A stretch of 64,000 nucleotides of DNA from Nonlabens agnitus (GTDB taxonomy: Bacteria > Bacteroidota > Bacteroidia > Flavobacteriales > Flavobacteriaceae). Of this stretch, positions 1 to 8,854 are shown piece after piece (position 1 is the stretch's first letter; each line of letters starts with the position of its first letter). The stretch lies in the NCBI RefSeq assembly GCF_002994045.1, contig NZ_MQUC01000003.1, forward strand, positions 1,588,501-1,652,500. Reading direction: 5' to 3'. The position numbers and the translations under genes are program-made. A model generated the notes under the pieces. The model ran no database searches and was not told the origin of the DNA. It saw only the letters and a list, made by a program, of their open reading frames with translations.

Positions 1-649
1 GATGATTAAATAAGATGTGAAGTCATTTTATCTGGTAGGGTGATTACCTAAGAGTCATGCCCTTATAAGATCTGTTTAATGTAGTTAAAGGCTAATTAAT
101 GATAACTTCATTTTTTGAATTGGGTTCCTCTCTAAACTGAAAACAATAAGTAAGCTAGAGTAATTTCTTGGGTTGAATAAACAAACCCCTAAATAAAGAT
201 TATATCCAGCATATTTCAAATCAATCCTGCTTACAGTTTATCAATCATAATTATAATGCTAGTCAGACTAACAAAAAGTCGAAGAACCTTTGTTCTCCCT
301 TTATCAATATCTAAAAGATGGACAAAGTATATTCCGCATAAGGATCATCTGTAACAGACCGATTCACTATCAGATTTCAATTTTTTCTTAAATAAATCAA
401 ATGCAGCTACTTCTTGATTTAAGACTACATCTTTGAGTCTTACTAAAATTGGATTTGGTTTTTAACGTAAACGACCATGAAAACTGAAATTGAAAACGAT
501 GTAAGTCTTTTCAGTATTACGGAGAGGAACTATAGTATGAATACTATCAAAATAATTTTCACTGTCAATAGCAAACTGATCAATCTAAAGGCTGAATCAA
601 ATGTTCGAAACTTTATGAATCCAGTTAGACAGAGGATAAGTATGAAATG
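1..649. other. Gene-free stretch downstream of the polysaccharide locus
   Basis: AT-rich sequence with no convincing open reading frame on either strand. It lies downstream of the last gene of the minus-strand polysaccharide locus. I see no strong hairpin-plus-T-run terminator and no copy of the window's common palindrome. The window edge prevents judging whether a gene begins just outside. Confidence 0.5.
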
Positions 650-1786
650 CTAACTAAAAACTTTTGTTATAACACTAGCAATACGCTCCCTATCGGCATT
701 TGTGAGATTTGATCCAGAAGGAAGGCACAAACCCTTTTCAAAAAGCTCCTCGCATACGGTACCTCCATAATAGGGGTACTTGGAATAAAGAGGTTGCAGG
801 TGCATAGGTTTCCATAAAGGGCGTGATTCTATGTTTTCGGCTTCTAATGCCAGTCGCAAATCCTCTCTCGTAATACCACCGGTGACAGCTGGATCAACTA
901 AAATGGCACTAAGCCAATGGTTAGAATAATAATCGGCAGATTTTTCAACGAGAACCTCTACTCCATCGATAGCTGCAAACAATTCTTGATAAAATTGATT
1001 CATAGCACGGCGTAGATGGACATGCTTATCAAGGACTTGCATCTGGCCACGACCTATACCGGCACTAATATTACTCATACGGTAATTGTAACCTACCTCA
1101 CTATGCTGATAATGCGGCGCCTCGTCTCTTGCTTGGGTGGCCAGATAAACTGTTTTTTGTTTATCCTCTATGGAATGGCAAACCATCGCTCCACCACCGC
1201 TGGTCGTGATGATTTTGTTACCGTTAAAACTAAGGATCCCAAAGTCCCCAAAGGTTCCGCATTTTCGTCCGTTGTAACTACTACCTAAAGCCTCAGCGCT
1301 ATCTTCAATGACGGGTATGGAGTACGCTTTCGCGAAAGCATGAATCTCATCCACCTTATAGGGCATACCATACAAGTGCACCGCGATAATGGCTTTGGGC
1401 TTCTTACCTTTATCAATACGGTCTTCTATAGCACTTTTTAAAGAATCAGGACACATGTTCCAAGTGTCGCGCTCACTATCCACTAAAATAGGTGTAGCAC
1501 CTAGATACAATATGGGATTGGAGCTACCACAAAAAGTAAAACTTTGGCAAATGACCTCATCGCCGGCGGTCACACCTGCCTGGATAAGTGCGAGATGAAT
1601 CGCTGCAGTACCAGAGCTTAGGGCCGCTACCTTAACATCCTGACCCTGATAGGTTTCTAGGTCCTTTTCAAATCCGTTGACATTAGGTCCTAGAGGTGCC
1701 ACCCAGTTCGTATCAAACGCCTCGGTCACAAAGTCACGTTCTGCACCACCCATATGCGGTGAAGACAGCCAAATTTTTTCTTGCAT
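650..1786 (-). CDS. DegT/DnrJ/EryC1-family PLP aminotransferase (PglE-like)
   Basis: Predicted PLP-dependent sugar aminotransferase that converts a 4-keto nucleotide sugar to a 4-amino sugar. The 378 residues match the usual family length. Visible motifs are SSGT at 57-60, EDSAEALG at 161-168 (D162 would contact the PLP pyridine nitrogen) and SFNGNK at 186-191, where K191 is the expected Schiff-base lysine. The N-terminus (WLSSPHMGG) is typical of the PglE/PerA branch. It is the last gene of the minus-strand locus, 27 bp after a phosphoglycosyl transferase, and pairs logically with the PglD-type acyltransferase and PglC-type transferase at 4.5-5.8 kb. An exact GCTTTCGCGAAAGC copy (1326-1339) encodes the AFAKA segment near residue 150. 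The exact sugar is inferred. Confidence 0.9.
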   Translation of the reverse strand: MQEKIWLSSPHMGGAERDFVTEAFDTNWVAPLGPNVNGFEKDLETYQGQDVKVAALSSGTAAIHLALIQAGVTAGDEVICQSFTFCGSSNPILYLGATPILVDSERDTWNMCPDSLKSAIEDRIDKGKKPKAIIAVHLYGMPYKVDEIHAFAKAYSIPVIEDSAEALGSSYNGRKCGTFGDFGILSFNGNKIITTSGGGAMVCHSIEDKQKTVYLATQARDEAPHYQHSEVGYNYRMSNISAGIGRGQMQVLDKHVHLRRAMNQFYQELFAAIDGVEVLVEKSADYYSNHWLSAILVDPAVTGGITREDLRLALEAENIESRPLWKPMHLQPLYSKYPYYGGTVCEELFEKGLCLPSGSNLTNADRERIASVITKVFS

Positions 1787-1813
1787 GATAAAGTTTAAGT
1801 CGGTAAAGATAAT

Positions 1814-2386
1814 CTACTTAAATAAGGAAATAAAAGTCAGCCAGATGATTTTGAGATCGTACGTAAGACTGCGCTTTTCCAAATACTCCAAGTTCATAGC
1901 TATCTTGTCTGGAAAGATGACGGTATCGTTATATGCTTTAGGATCCTTTTGTTGTTTCAGAAGCGCTTCCTCATTTCTATATTTTAAGGCTGCCAGACTG
2001 GTAAGGCCTGGTTGGAGTGCCAGCACTCGCCTATCGTTTCCTTTAAGTTGGTCGTAATAACCAGGAACATCGGGTCGTGGGCCTACAAAGGTCATATCAC
2101 CTCTTAAAATATTAAAAAGCTGGGGCAACTCGTCCAACTTGGTCTTACGCAAGAATTTCCCGAATTGGGTTACCTGACCATTCTTTATGGTACGGAATTT
2201 ATAGATGGTAAAAGGTTTACCGTGCTGGCCTATGCGGGTTTGTAGAAAGATCCCTGAAGAGTTGAATGACAAAGCAGCTACGACGAATATAATGGTGAAA
2301 AATGGCAGTAATAATAGGATCAAAAGAGTTGCCGAGGTCATCTCAAGCAGCTTTCTAATCATTTTATTAAATGGTTCCTGAGTCAA
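1814..2386 (-). CDS. Second phosphoglycosyl transferase (bacterial sugar transferase family)
   Basis: Small monotopic phosphoglycosyl transferase, 190 aa, predicted to move a sugar phosphate from a nucleotide sugar to undecaprenyl phosphate at the inner membrane. It has one hydrophobic reentrant helix at about residues 18-40, then the family motifs KFRT (63-66), LDELPQLFN (84-92, with the D85-E86 catalytic pair) and FVGPRP (100-105). It diverges after that: the usual PGITGWAQ segment reads PGLTSLAALKYRNEE, so it belongs to a different subgroup from the canonical PglC-type enzyme at 5158-5760. Its start overlaps the end of the upstream SDR gene by 20 bp, implying translational coupling. Having two such initiating enzymes in one locus is unusual. 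Confidence 0.85.
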   Translation of the reverse strand: MTQEPFNKMIRKLLEMTSATLLILLLLPFFTIIFVVAALSFNSSGIFLQTRIGQHGKPFTIYKFRTIKNGQVTQFGKFLRKTKLDELPQLFNILRGDMTFVGPRPDVPGYYDQLKGNDRRVLALQPGLTSLAALKYRNEEALLKQQKDPKAYNDTVIFPDKIAMNLEYLEKRSLTYDLKIIWLTFISLFK

Positions 2387-3092
2387 CGTGAATATTCTGT
2401 CCTGTAACTGATTTAGCCTCTTCCGATATCAAAAACTTGATCATATCTGCCACAGATTCTAATGCTGTAGGTACTTTTAAGGATGTTCTTTTGAAAATCC
2501 TGTCCTTCATATCGTCACCCAATGTTGAACTCATATCAGTATCCATAAAACCTGCTACCAAACAGTTGGATCTTATACCACGTTCTCCCCATTCTCTCGC
2601 TGTATTTTTAGAAAACGCCTCTAAAGCACCTTTACTTCCAGCATACATGGCTAAACCTTTATAACCCGTATGAACACTAATAGATGAAATGTGAACAATA
2701 CTGCCCTTTACACGATTGTAGATCATATTGCGTATCGCATATTTGGTAATATTCAATGGAGAAAACACATTCACTTCAAACATATTTCGCAACCTATCTA
2801 GGTCAAGATTTGTAATGATATCATCGTATGCAATAGCGGCATTATTGATGAATCCATGTAGCGGTATAGAGTTAGGAATGTATTCTTTAAAAATCACATT
2901 TTGGACCCCATCAGGATTTGATAAATCGAATGGTGCGTAAAAAACGTGTTCCGGATTTGTATCCATCAACTGCTGGTATTCCTTTGTGATCTTTCTACTG
3001 ACACCGTACACGTTATATCCCGAAACTACCAAAGATTTTGCAATACTAAGCCCAACACCTCTTGAACATCCCGTTAAAAGAATATTTTTCAT
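2367..3092 (-). CDS. SDR-family oxidoreductase (FabG-like)
   Basis: Classical short-chain dehydrogenase/reductase, 241 aa. It has the cofactor motif TGCSRGVG (7-14), NNAA (83-86) and the catalytic S-Y-K set with Y150 and K154 in MYAGSKGA; the C-terminal VTGQNIHVDSG is typical of FabG-type ketoacyl reductases. It lies directly after an AMP-forming acyl ligase (one shared base) and an acyl carrier protein. I infer that it reduces an ACP- or CoA-bound 3-ketoacyl group to a hydroxyacyl group used to decorate the polysaccharide. A sugar-reducing role cannot be excluded. Confidence 0.82.
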   Translation of the reverse strand: MKNILLTGCSRGVGLSIAKSLVVSGYNVYGVSRKITKEYQQLMDTNPEHVFYAPFDLSNPDGVQNVIFKEYIPNSIPLHGFINNAAIAYDDIITNLDLDRLRNMFEVNVFSPLNITKYAIRNMIYNRVKGSIVHISSISVHTGYKGLAMYAGSKGALEAFSKNTAREWGERGIRSNCLVAGFMDTDMSSTLGDDMKDRIFKRTSLKVPTALESVADMIKFLISEEAKSVTGQNIHVDSGTI

Positions 3093-4282
3093 TATTTGCG
3101 TTTTAATTTACCAGTTCTTGTGGTTTTGAGTTCATCTACTATATTAATCTTGCGAGGGATTTGATAGTTTTCTAAATTATTTCTCAATATCTTCTTGATG
3201 GTAAACTCGTCTATTGAAGAATCCTTGACTACGATATCTGCACATATCATATTACCAAGAATAGGATTAGGCACTCCATAAACCAAACAGTCAATGACCC
3301 TTTCGATACTTTTGAGTTGAGTTTCTATATCGTGAGGGTTTACTTTATTACCACCTACATTAACCATTTCATTCTTGCGTGAGACAAATTTAAAATACTT
3401 CTTATCATCGTCCTTCCATTCCACAAGATCTCCTGTAGCATACCATTCCTGATCTGCCATTCCAGAGCCAAGTAGAGAGGCATGTATTTCAAGTTCGCTT
3501 TTGCGAAAGCGAACTTTTTCTAACAAATGTGATTTAACATAAAAGTATTCTCCATCTGCTGAGAATAGCGTACCAGCCTCAGTACTAGCATAAATATTAT
3601 TGATCTTTGCATTTGGAAAGGAGGTTTTAAGATTCTCAATCAACAAGGTATCTGATTTTTCTCCTCCTAGACTAACACTCTTCAAACTGGTATTAGGGCG
3701 ATTTAAAGGAAGTAGTAATCTGTAAAAAGTAGGAGTAGCTGACAGATGGGTTACTGTGTGGTTTTCAAGCATGGAGATGACTGATGATTTACTTTTACCG
3801 AAAAGATCTACTAAAGTATTACCATTTAACAATGCCTGAAATAGGACCTGCAGCCCAGCCATGTGAGTAGGATTATATGCATAACCCCAAATTGCCCCAC
3901 GATGTCTAGTTGATGTTCTAACCTCTCTTATTAAATTACTTAAAGAGTGTGTTACTTTTTTAGGTTGACCTGTAGTTCCAGATGTGAAAATGGTGATTTT
4001 TGATGTACTGTTGACTATAGCGTCGACCATACTATTAAAATCCAGCTTCCCTAGATTCTCCACATCTATAGCGGCTTCTGAGGGATCATACCCTTGAATT
4101 AAGGGATCTACTAAAGTAAGATCAACATGATGAATGATTCCTTTTATCAGATTGGTGAGAAATTCAAGGGTAGTAGAAAATGATTTATCCTTATATATCT
4201 TGCCTGAAGCAATTTGCACAATAAAATTATCGTAAGAAATCTCTGTGCTATCGTTAATGTAAAAGCTGCTATTAACTGCCAC
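3092..4282 (-). CDS. AMP-forming acyl-CoA/acyl-ACP ligase (ANL superfamily)
   Basis: Adenylate-forming enzyme that activates a carboxylic acid with ATP and probably loads it on the neighbouring carrier protein. Motifs: P-loop TSGTTGQPKK (100-109), YASTEAG (231-237), YATGD (281-285), the hinge/C-domain segment VNVGGNKVNP (308-316) and the C-terminal catalytic lysine in GKLKRK (391-396). At 396 aa it is shorter than typical acyl-CoA synthetases of about 500-550 aa, because the N-terminal domain is trimmed. It overlaps the ACP gene by 11 bp and the SDR gene by one base. A one-mismatch copy of the palindrome lies at 3497-3510. The substrate is unknown; a short hydroxy or keto acid is the natural guess given the neighbours. 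Confidence 0.85.
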   Translation of the reverse strand: MAVNSSFYINDSTEISYDNFIVQIASGKIYKDKSFSTTLEFLTNLIKGIIHHVDLTLVDPLIQGYDPSEAAIDVENLGKLDFNSMVDAIVNSTSKITIFTSGTTGQPKKVTHSLSNLIREVRTSTRHRGAIWGYAYNPTHMAGLQVLFQALLNGNTLVDLFGKSKSSVISMLENHTVTHLSATPTFYRLLLPLNRPNTSLKSVSLGGEKSDTLLIENLKTSFPNAKINNIYASTEAGTLFSADGEYFYVKSHLLEKVRFRKSELEIHASLLGSGMADQEWYATGDLVEWKDDDKKYFKFVSRKNEMVNVGGNKVNPHDIETQLKSIERVIDCLVYGVPNPILGNMICADIVVKDSSIDEFTIKKILRNNLENYQIPRKINIVDELKTTRTGKLKRK

Positions 4283-4502
4283 TTTCTAATTGTTTTTCTA
4301 TTTCACCTATGGTTTCTATAACGCCATTTGCAAAAATATCCACTCCAGTTTTTTCTTCTATTCTTACGGTAAGTTCTGCTAAATCAAAAGAATCCAGACC
4401 AAGGTCATCTCTAAGATGCGTATCTACATTGAAGACTTTTACGGTTGGTTCACCTTTGCCTTGTTTTACTTCGTTTATTGCTTCTAGGACTTTAAGGTTC
4501 AT
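4272..4502 (-). CDS. Acyl carrier protein
   Basis: Small acidic carrier protein of 76 aa with the phosphopantetheine attachment motif DLGLDSFDL, serine at residue 38, and the usual four-helix length. It is too far from any fatty-acid synthesis genes to be the housekeeping AcpP; it sits between a PglD-type acyltransferase and an acyl ligase in a polysaccharide locus. The inferred role is to carry a dedicated acyl group from the ligase, through the SDR, to the acyltransferase. The start ATG follows an A/T-rich leader of about 30 bp after the acyltransferase gene. Confidence 0.92.
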   Translation of the reverse strand: MNLKVLEAINEVKQGKGEPTVKVFNVDTHLRDDLGLDSFDLAELTVRIEEKTGVDIFANGVIETIGEIEKQLESGS

Positions 4503-4532
4503 TGTGTTTTTGTTTACAAAGATAGATGGAAT

Positions 4533-5156
4533 TTATCGTTTAATTTGTTTGAACGACTTTGTTACTCTGGCTGCACTAATCATATCATCATCCATATTTT
4601 TATGGATTGCAGTCAGTGCATCAATTACATTATTCCTGCCAATACTACATCCTTGGAAAATAAAACTGTTGGATCCTAGAACACTACCTTCTCCTATGAT
4701 AGTATTACCACTAACTCTTGCTCCAGGTAAAAGGGAAACATGTTTTTTAATGTGCGCATCGTGACCTATAGACGCATTAAAGTTTACCATAACGTGATTT
4801 TCGAGCCTGGCATTAGAAGATACCACAGCATTTGCAGCAATGTAGCAACCTGCGCCTATTTGAGCAGAAGTTGATATATATGATTTAGGGTGTATTATAG
4901 ATAGTGGTTTAAGAGCTGGAAGGCTAAGGACTTGGGTCTCGCATTTGAATCGTAAATCTGCATTAGTAAAACTGATAATGTATGAAATGTCAGTGAAATT
5001 TTCAATGAGCTTTTTAAAATGAGAATTACTTTGTAGGCCTTCAGAATAAAGCAATTTAGTGACAGTATAATTTGTCAAACTCAAATGAGCGGCTTCTTCA
5101 ATCTCTACAGCGGTACTCTCTAAACCAAAAATGATCAAGAGTTTTTTATTTATCAT
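4533..5156 (-). CDS. PglD/NeuD-type sugar O/N-acyltransferase (left-handed beta-helix)
   Basis: Nucleotide-sugar acyltransferase of 207 aa. An N-terminal Rossmann-like half (MINKKLLIIFG onward) precedes hexapeptide repeats from about residue 95 to 180. H132 in SIGHDAH aligns with the catalytic histidine of PglD. I place the start at the ATG at 5156, not an upstream ATG at 5213, because the longer form would overlap the preceding gene by 56 bp and the shorter start matches the family N-terminus, leaving one base between genes. PglD acetylates a UDP-4-amino sugar; here the next genes are an ACP, an acyl ligase and a reductase, so the acyl donor may be something other than acetyl-CoA (inference). 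Confidence 0.85.
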   Translation of the reverse strand: MINKKLLIIFGLESTAVEIEEAAHLSLTNYTVTKLLYSEGLQSNSHFKKLIENFTDISYIISFTNADLRFKCETQVLSLPALKPLSIIHPKSYISTSAQIGAGCYIAANAVVSSNARLENHVMVNFNASIGHDAHIKKHVSLLPGARVSGNTIIGEGSVLGSNSFIFQGCSIGRNNVIDALTAIHKNMDDDMISAARVTKSFKQIKR

Positions 5157-5157
5157 A

Positions 5158-5760
5158 TTAATTACCTTGAAATGGCTTAGTTGTTGCTTCTCCAGATGTA
5201 TTGATACCATCACTTTTAAAGACTTTTTTAAAAGTCAAAAGCACAATTTTAAAATCTAATAGAAAGGATTGATTCTCTACGTACCAGGTATCGTATTCAA
5301 ATTTTTGCTCCCATGAAATGGCATTCCTACCATTGATTTGTGCCCATCCCGTAATCCCTGGTTTTACTTGATGACGCATTGCCTGACGCTCATTGTACAG
5401 TTCCTGATAGGCAGGCAATAAGGGTCGTGGGCCTACAAAACTAATATCTCCTTTCAATACATTGAAAATTTGGGGCAGCTCGTCCATGGATGTGGCTCTT
5501 ACAAACTTTCCTATAGGCGTGAGTCGCTGGTCATCAGGCAACAGGTTACCGTTAGAGTCTTTCTTGTCGGTCATGGTTTTGAACTTAATGACCCTAAACA
5601 GCTTACCTTTTTTTCCAGGGCGTACCTGCGTAAAAAATAGTGAACCTCTATTATTAAAGGCTAATAACAATCCAAAGATCAACAATACAGGACTTGCGGC
5701 AATGACGGCCATCAAGGCTGATATAAAATCTAAGGATGGTTTTATAACTGATTTATACAT
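5158..5760 (-). CDS. PglC-type phosphoglycosyl transferase
   Basis: Canonical monotopic phosphoglycosyl transferase of 200 aa that starts glycan assembly on undecaprenyl phosphate. It has a membrane helix at about 14-36, then KFKTM (59-63), SMDELPQ (91-97, D93-E94 catalytic pair), FVGPRPLLP (108-116) and PGITGWAQINGRN. Length and motif positions match PglC closely. A candidate promoter lies 33 bp upstream (5793-5800), making this the probable first gene of a separate transcription unit: PGT, acyltransferase, ACP, ligase, SDR, second PGT, aminotransferase. Its likely substrate is a UDP-diacylated or acylated diamino sugar, inferred from the PglD and PglE homologues. Confidence 0.92.
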   Translation of the reverse strand: MYKSVIKPSLDFISALMAVIAASPVLLIFGLLLAFNNRGSLFFTQVRPGKKGKLFRVIKFKTMTDKKDSNGNLLPDDQRLTPIGKFVRATSMDELPQIFNVLKGDISFVGPRPLLPAYQELYNERQAMRHQVKPGITGWAQINGRNAISWEQKFEYDTWYVENQSFLLDFKIVLLTFKKVFKSDGINTSGEATTKPFQGN

Positions 5761-5792
5761 AAGAAAATATTATTGACTGGTAATTAATACAT

Positions 5793-5800
5793 CAAAGATA
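5793..5800 (-). promoter_or_regulatory. Candidate -7 promoter element before the PglC-type gene
   Basis: On the minus strand this reads TATCTTTG, an exact match to the Bacteroidota -7 consensus TAnnTTTG, 33 bp before the start of the PglC-type gene and inside a 226-bp gap. I do not see a good TTTG element at the usual distance upstream, so the call rests on one box and on its position. Confidence 0.4.
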
Positions 5801-5986
5801 TTTTATATACAATTAAAATGCTTCATACCATGTGTATATTCAATACGCCTAATAGTTATCACGTGATCCTTTTAACTCAATGCCCCAATAATACATAATA
5901 ATTGAAAAATTAACGAGATGACCAAAAACCTTACAATTGCAGCTTTTTAAGCTTCCAACCTCTTAAAGGTTTTTAGTAAAGCATAT

Positions 5987-7210
5987 CTAATTTTCTGATA
6001 TCGTTTTAAAAAGATTAATATATTTTTTGGTAGCAACTTCTAACGAGTAAGATAGTATTGCCTTATTTAAAGCATTAATCCTTTGATTTCTATGTAGTTG
6101 TTCATTTCTTGAATATTCAACAAATTTCTCTGCAGATTCTTGAGTGACCTTAGTTGGCATTACATAACCAAGATTAAATTCTTTAATAATCTTAGATTGC
6201 CATCCTGGATAGTTAACCAAAATTGACCTTGATGCCGCTAGAGTATCAAAAAACTTATTAGCCGAATTTGCCCATAATTCTTTTATAGAAATCACAAAAG
6301 AACTCCCCATATTAACAGCGTGATACCAGGACGGTAAATCCTGTTTATTAATAGCATCAAAGATGAAAACATTTTTATTTAGAACATTTAATAATTTTGC
6401 TTTTTTAGTAACCGATTCCTTCATGGCTCCATCCCCTATTAGAATATATACAATACTAGCATCCAATTCCAATGTTTTTTTTGCTAGATCTATTACGTAT
6501 TCTATGCCATTAACACGTCCAAAAGTGCCGGCGTAAAGAACGGTAAAACGTGGTTGAAACCCGATAATTTCTTTTAAATTTACTGTATCTGAAACATTCG
6601 AGAAACGTTCGATTTCTGAAATATTTTCTATAACAATCACTGGTTTATTTTTACAAATATTAGGATAACGTGAAACTATAGACTGTTTCATATCCGATGA
6701 TAACGAAACAATGGCACTCGAGTTTTTGTAAATAGTTTTTTCTAGGTAATAAAGCAGGTTCTGAACCACATTATTATTGATAGCTCCTATAGCAACAACC
6801 ACTTCTGGCCACACATCTCTAGTTTCAAAAACAAAGGGGGTTTTATGTAGCCATTTTTTAATTAAAGCAGGTATTCCTATAGTTAGAGGCGTTGATGTTG
6901 CTAACACTATATCTGCTTTAATGGCTAATGCTTTAATCGTTGAAAACCATAAAAATTTAATAAACACCAGAATGCGTTGTACATATGACATGCTGTTAGA
7001 GTAATCCAATTTTAAAACATGAATCTTAATACCCTCTCGCTTAATAAGCGTCCACTGATCATAGAACTCCACACTTTTTATGAATCCAGACGAAGTTATA
7101 ACTTCAACTTCAAACCCTTGTTTTACAAATGATTTTGCTAGATCATAAGAGCGGGTTCCACCTGAATCTTCGGGAAATAGAAAATATTGATGGAGGTATA
7201 TTAATTTCAT
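5987..7210 (-). CDS. GT4 glycosyltransferase, WbuB-like
   Basis: GT-B fold glycosyltransferase of family 4, 407 aa. The N-terminal segment LHQYF...GGTRSYDLAKSF and the C-terminal segment SANKFFDTLAA...LVNYPGW are typical of the WbuB group, whose characterised members transfer N-acetyl-L-fucosamine. The genes for UDP-L-FucNAc synthesis are not in this window, so the sugar is uncertain. It overlaps the upstream acyltransferase gene by 4 bp, indicating an operon. No palindrome copies occur here, and base composition is strongly AT-rich like its upstream neighbours. Confidence 0.87.
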   Translation of the reverse strand: MKLIYLHQYFLFPEDSGGTRSYDLAKSFVKQGFEVEVITSSGFIKSVEFYDQWTLIKREGIKIHVLKLDYSNSMSYVQRILVFIKFLWFSTIKALAIKADIVLATSTPLTIGIPALIKKWLHKTPFVFETRDVWPEVVVAIGAINNNVVQNLLYYLEKTIYKNSSAIVSLSSDMKQSIVSRYPNICKNKPVIVIENISEIERFSNVSDTVNLKEIIGFQPRFTVLYAGTFGRVNGIEYVIDLAKKTLELDASIVYILIGDGAMKESVTKKAKLLNVLNKNVFIFDAINKQDLPSWYHAVNMGSSFVISIKELWANSANKFFDTLAASRSILVNYPGWQSKIIKEFNLGYVMPTKVTQESAEKFVEYSRNEQLHRNQRINALNKAILSYSLEVATKKYINLFKTISEN

Positions 7211-7719
7211 TTATTTATACCTTTAATATATTTTGCTGGTACACCACCATAAAGTGCATCACCTACATGATAATTTGTAGATAAAACGGCACCTGCAGCA
7301 AGTATTGATCTATATGGTAAAACTGACCCTGCGGTAATAGTACAATTGGCTGCTACCCATGAGCCTTTTTGGATGATAACTGGTTTACTAATTGAAGGCG
7401 CAAATCGAAATGAGCCATTAAAAAAACTATGATTACCTCCAGAAATAACACAATTCGGTCCTATAAGCACTTCATCTTCTATCGTAATGTCAGTTCCTAT
7501 AATCACGGTATTTGGGCCTATGTAAACATTATTCTTCAATTTTAATCCGGATAATGAATTGATAATAGCTGAAGAAGTTACTTGAAAATCTTCTCCACAT
7601 TCTTCCATCATTAAAGAATATAAGAAACCCCTAAAACGCATAATAATTGGAAGATTCGGCAAAAAAAATGTCATGCTTCTAACAAACCAAGAATACAGTA
7701 TGGATAATCTAAGCTTCAT
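7207..7719 (-). CDS. Hexapeptide-repeat acyltransferase
   Basis: Left-handed beta-helix acyltransferase of 170 aa. Hexapeptide repeats run from about residue 55 to 165 (for example the stretches around NVYIGPNTVIIG and GAVLSTNYHVGD), ending in GGVPAKYIKG, a common ending in WcaF/serine-acetyltransferase-like enzymes. It probably O-acetylates a sugar of the repeat unit in the cytoplasm. It is tightly packed: 4-bp overlap with the following glycosyltransferase and 11-bp overlap with the preceding one. The acceptor sugar cannot be read from sequence. Confidence 0.82.
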   Translation of the reverse strand: MKLRLSILYSWFVRSMTFFLPNLPIIMRFRGFLYSLMMEECGEDFQVTSSAIINSLSGLKLKNNVYIGPNTVIIGTDITIEDEVLIGPNCVISGGNHSFFNGSFRFAPSISKPVIIQKGSWVAANCTITAGSVLPYRSILAAGAVLSTNYHVGDALYGGVPAKYIKGINK

Positions 7720-8854
7720 AAAAAATCTTTTTTAAAAACGATTGAATAGTAAACTCTTTCGTTTTATTAAAAGCATTTAGCCGTAACTTGTAGGTCAGTT
7801 CTTGATTTTCTAAAAGCTTTGTCATTTTTTCACAAAACATCTCGGCATTATTAAAATCTGCAAAAAGTATGTCTTTATTATCTTCAAAAACATGCGGTAA
7901 AGACCCAACTGGTGTGCTTACTACATTAATACCATTAGCCATAGCTTCTAGTATAACTCGAGGTGACCCTTCAGACAAACTAGCAAAGCAAAAAACATCA
8001 TGATTACGTAAAATCTCATTAAGTTGGTTTCTGTCGTCAATATGACCTAAAAAAGAAACAAATGTCGTTTTATTATTAACAACCATTTGCTTCAATTCCC
8101 TTTCAGATTCTCCAGCACCCACAATTGTGAGTTTCGCTTTAGGATACCTATTTTGTAATAAGCCAAATGCTTTTAGAACTGTTTCCACACCTTTAGCTTT
8201 TCTTAAATAACCAACATAAAGTATTTTAGGAGCCGTATTGCCAAATGCTTCTGATTTTGAAAGGTAAAAGTCCGCTTCAACTAATGTTGAAGATATTAAC
8301 GGTGTCGCCGTTATATTTCGTTTGGCAAGACGTTCACTAATATGATACCCATTTGTAAAAACGTTTGCTCCTTTACATGCCCAGTTATATAAGGCATTTT
8401 CTGGCTTAAAAAGATTGACCAGTATTTTTTTCTTTATTTTGCCGAAGTTTGGATTATTATTAGTCGCATCTATAGGATCACCAACATAGTGTATAATGCG
8501 TTTAGAATTTTTACCATATACTTTTTGAAGCCAGCCAAAAGGTGTTGGGTATCGTGCATACATAACATCATAATCTTGCATTTTAGAATACGCCTTTCTA
8601 TAAGAAAAGAAATTCTTTATAGCGCCAATATAATTACTGGAAGGCGGCAGCGATACTATTTTTACCTGCTTAAAACATTTTATAGATTCTAAACTACAAT
8701 CTAAAGATTCTAGCTTTTTTATAATAGGAGATAGTAAAGTTACTGTATCATAATATTTAACTATTTCATTTAAATAGACCCAATGTGTATATGGAAGGTA
8801 ATAGTTTTCGCCATCGTAATGGATGGTCCAAGCGTGGATTAGAATACTAGTCAT
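7709..8854 (-). CDS. GT4 glycosyltransferase
   Basis: Family 4 retaining glycosyltransferase of 381 aa. The C-terminal donor-binding domain shows ILYVGYLRKAKG, IVGAGESER and the signature SEGSPRVILEAMANG, whose glutamates form the EX7E-type motif of the family. The N-terminal acceptor domain is not closely recognisable. It overlaps the polymerase gene upstream by 4 bp and the acyltransferase downstream by 11 bp. It should add one sugar to the lipid-linked repeat unit; donor and linkage are unknown. Confidence 0.87.
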   Translation of the reverse strand: MTSILIHAWTIHYDGENYYLPYTHWVYLNEIVKYYDTVTLLSPIIKKLESLDCSLESIKCFKQVKIVSLPPSSNYIGAIKNFFSYRKAYSKMQDYDVMYARYPTPFGWLQKVYGKNSKRIIHYVGDPIDATNNNPNFGKIKKKILVNLFKPENALYNWACKGANVFTNGYHISERLAKRNITATPLISSTLVEADFYLSKSEAFGNTAPKILYVGYLRKAKGVETVLKAFGLLQNRYPKAKLTIVGAGESERELKQMVVNNKTTFVSFLGHIDDRNQLNEILRNHDVFCFASLSEGSPRVILEAMANGINVVSTPVGSLPHVFEDNKDILFADFNNAEMFCEKMTKLLENQELTYKLRLNAFNKTKEFTIQSFLKKIFYEA

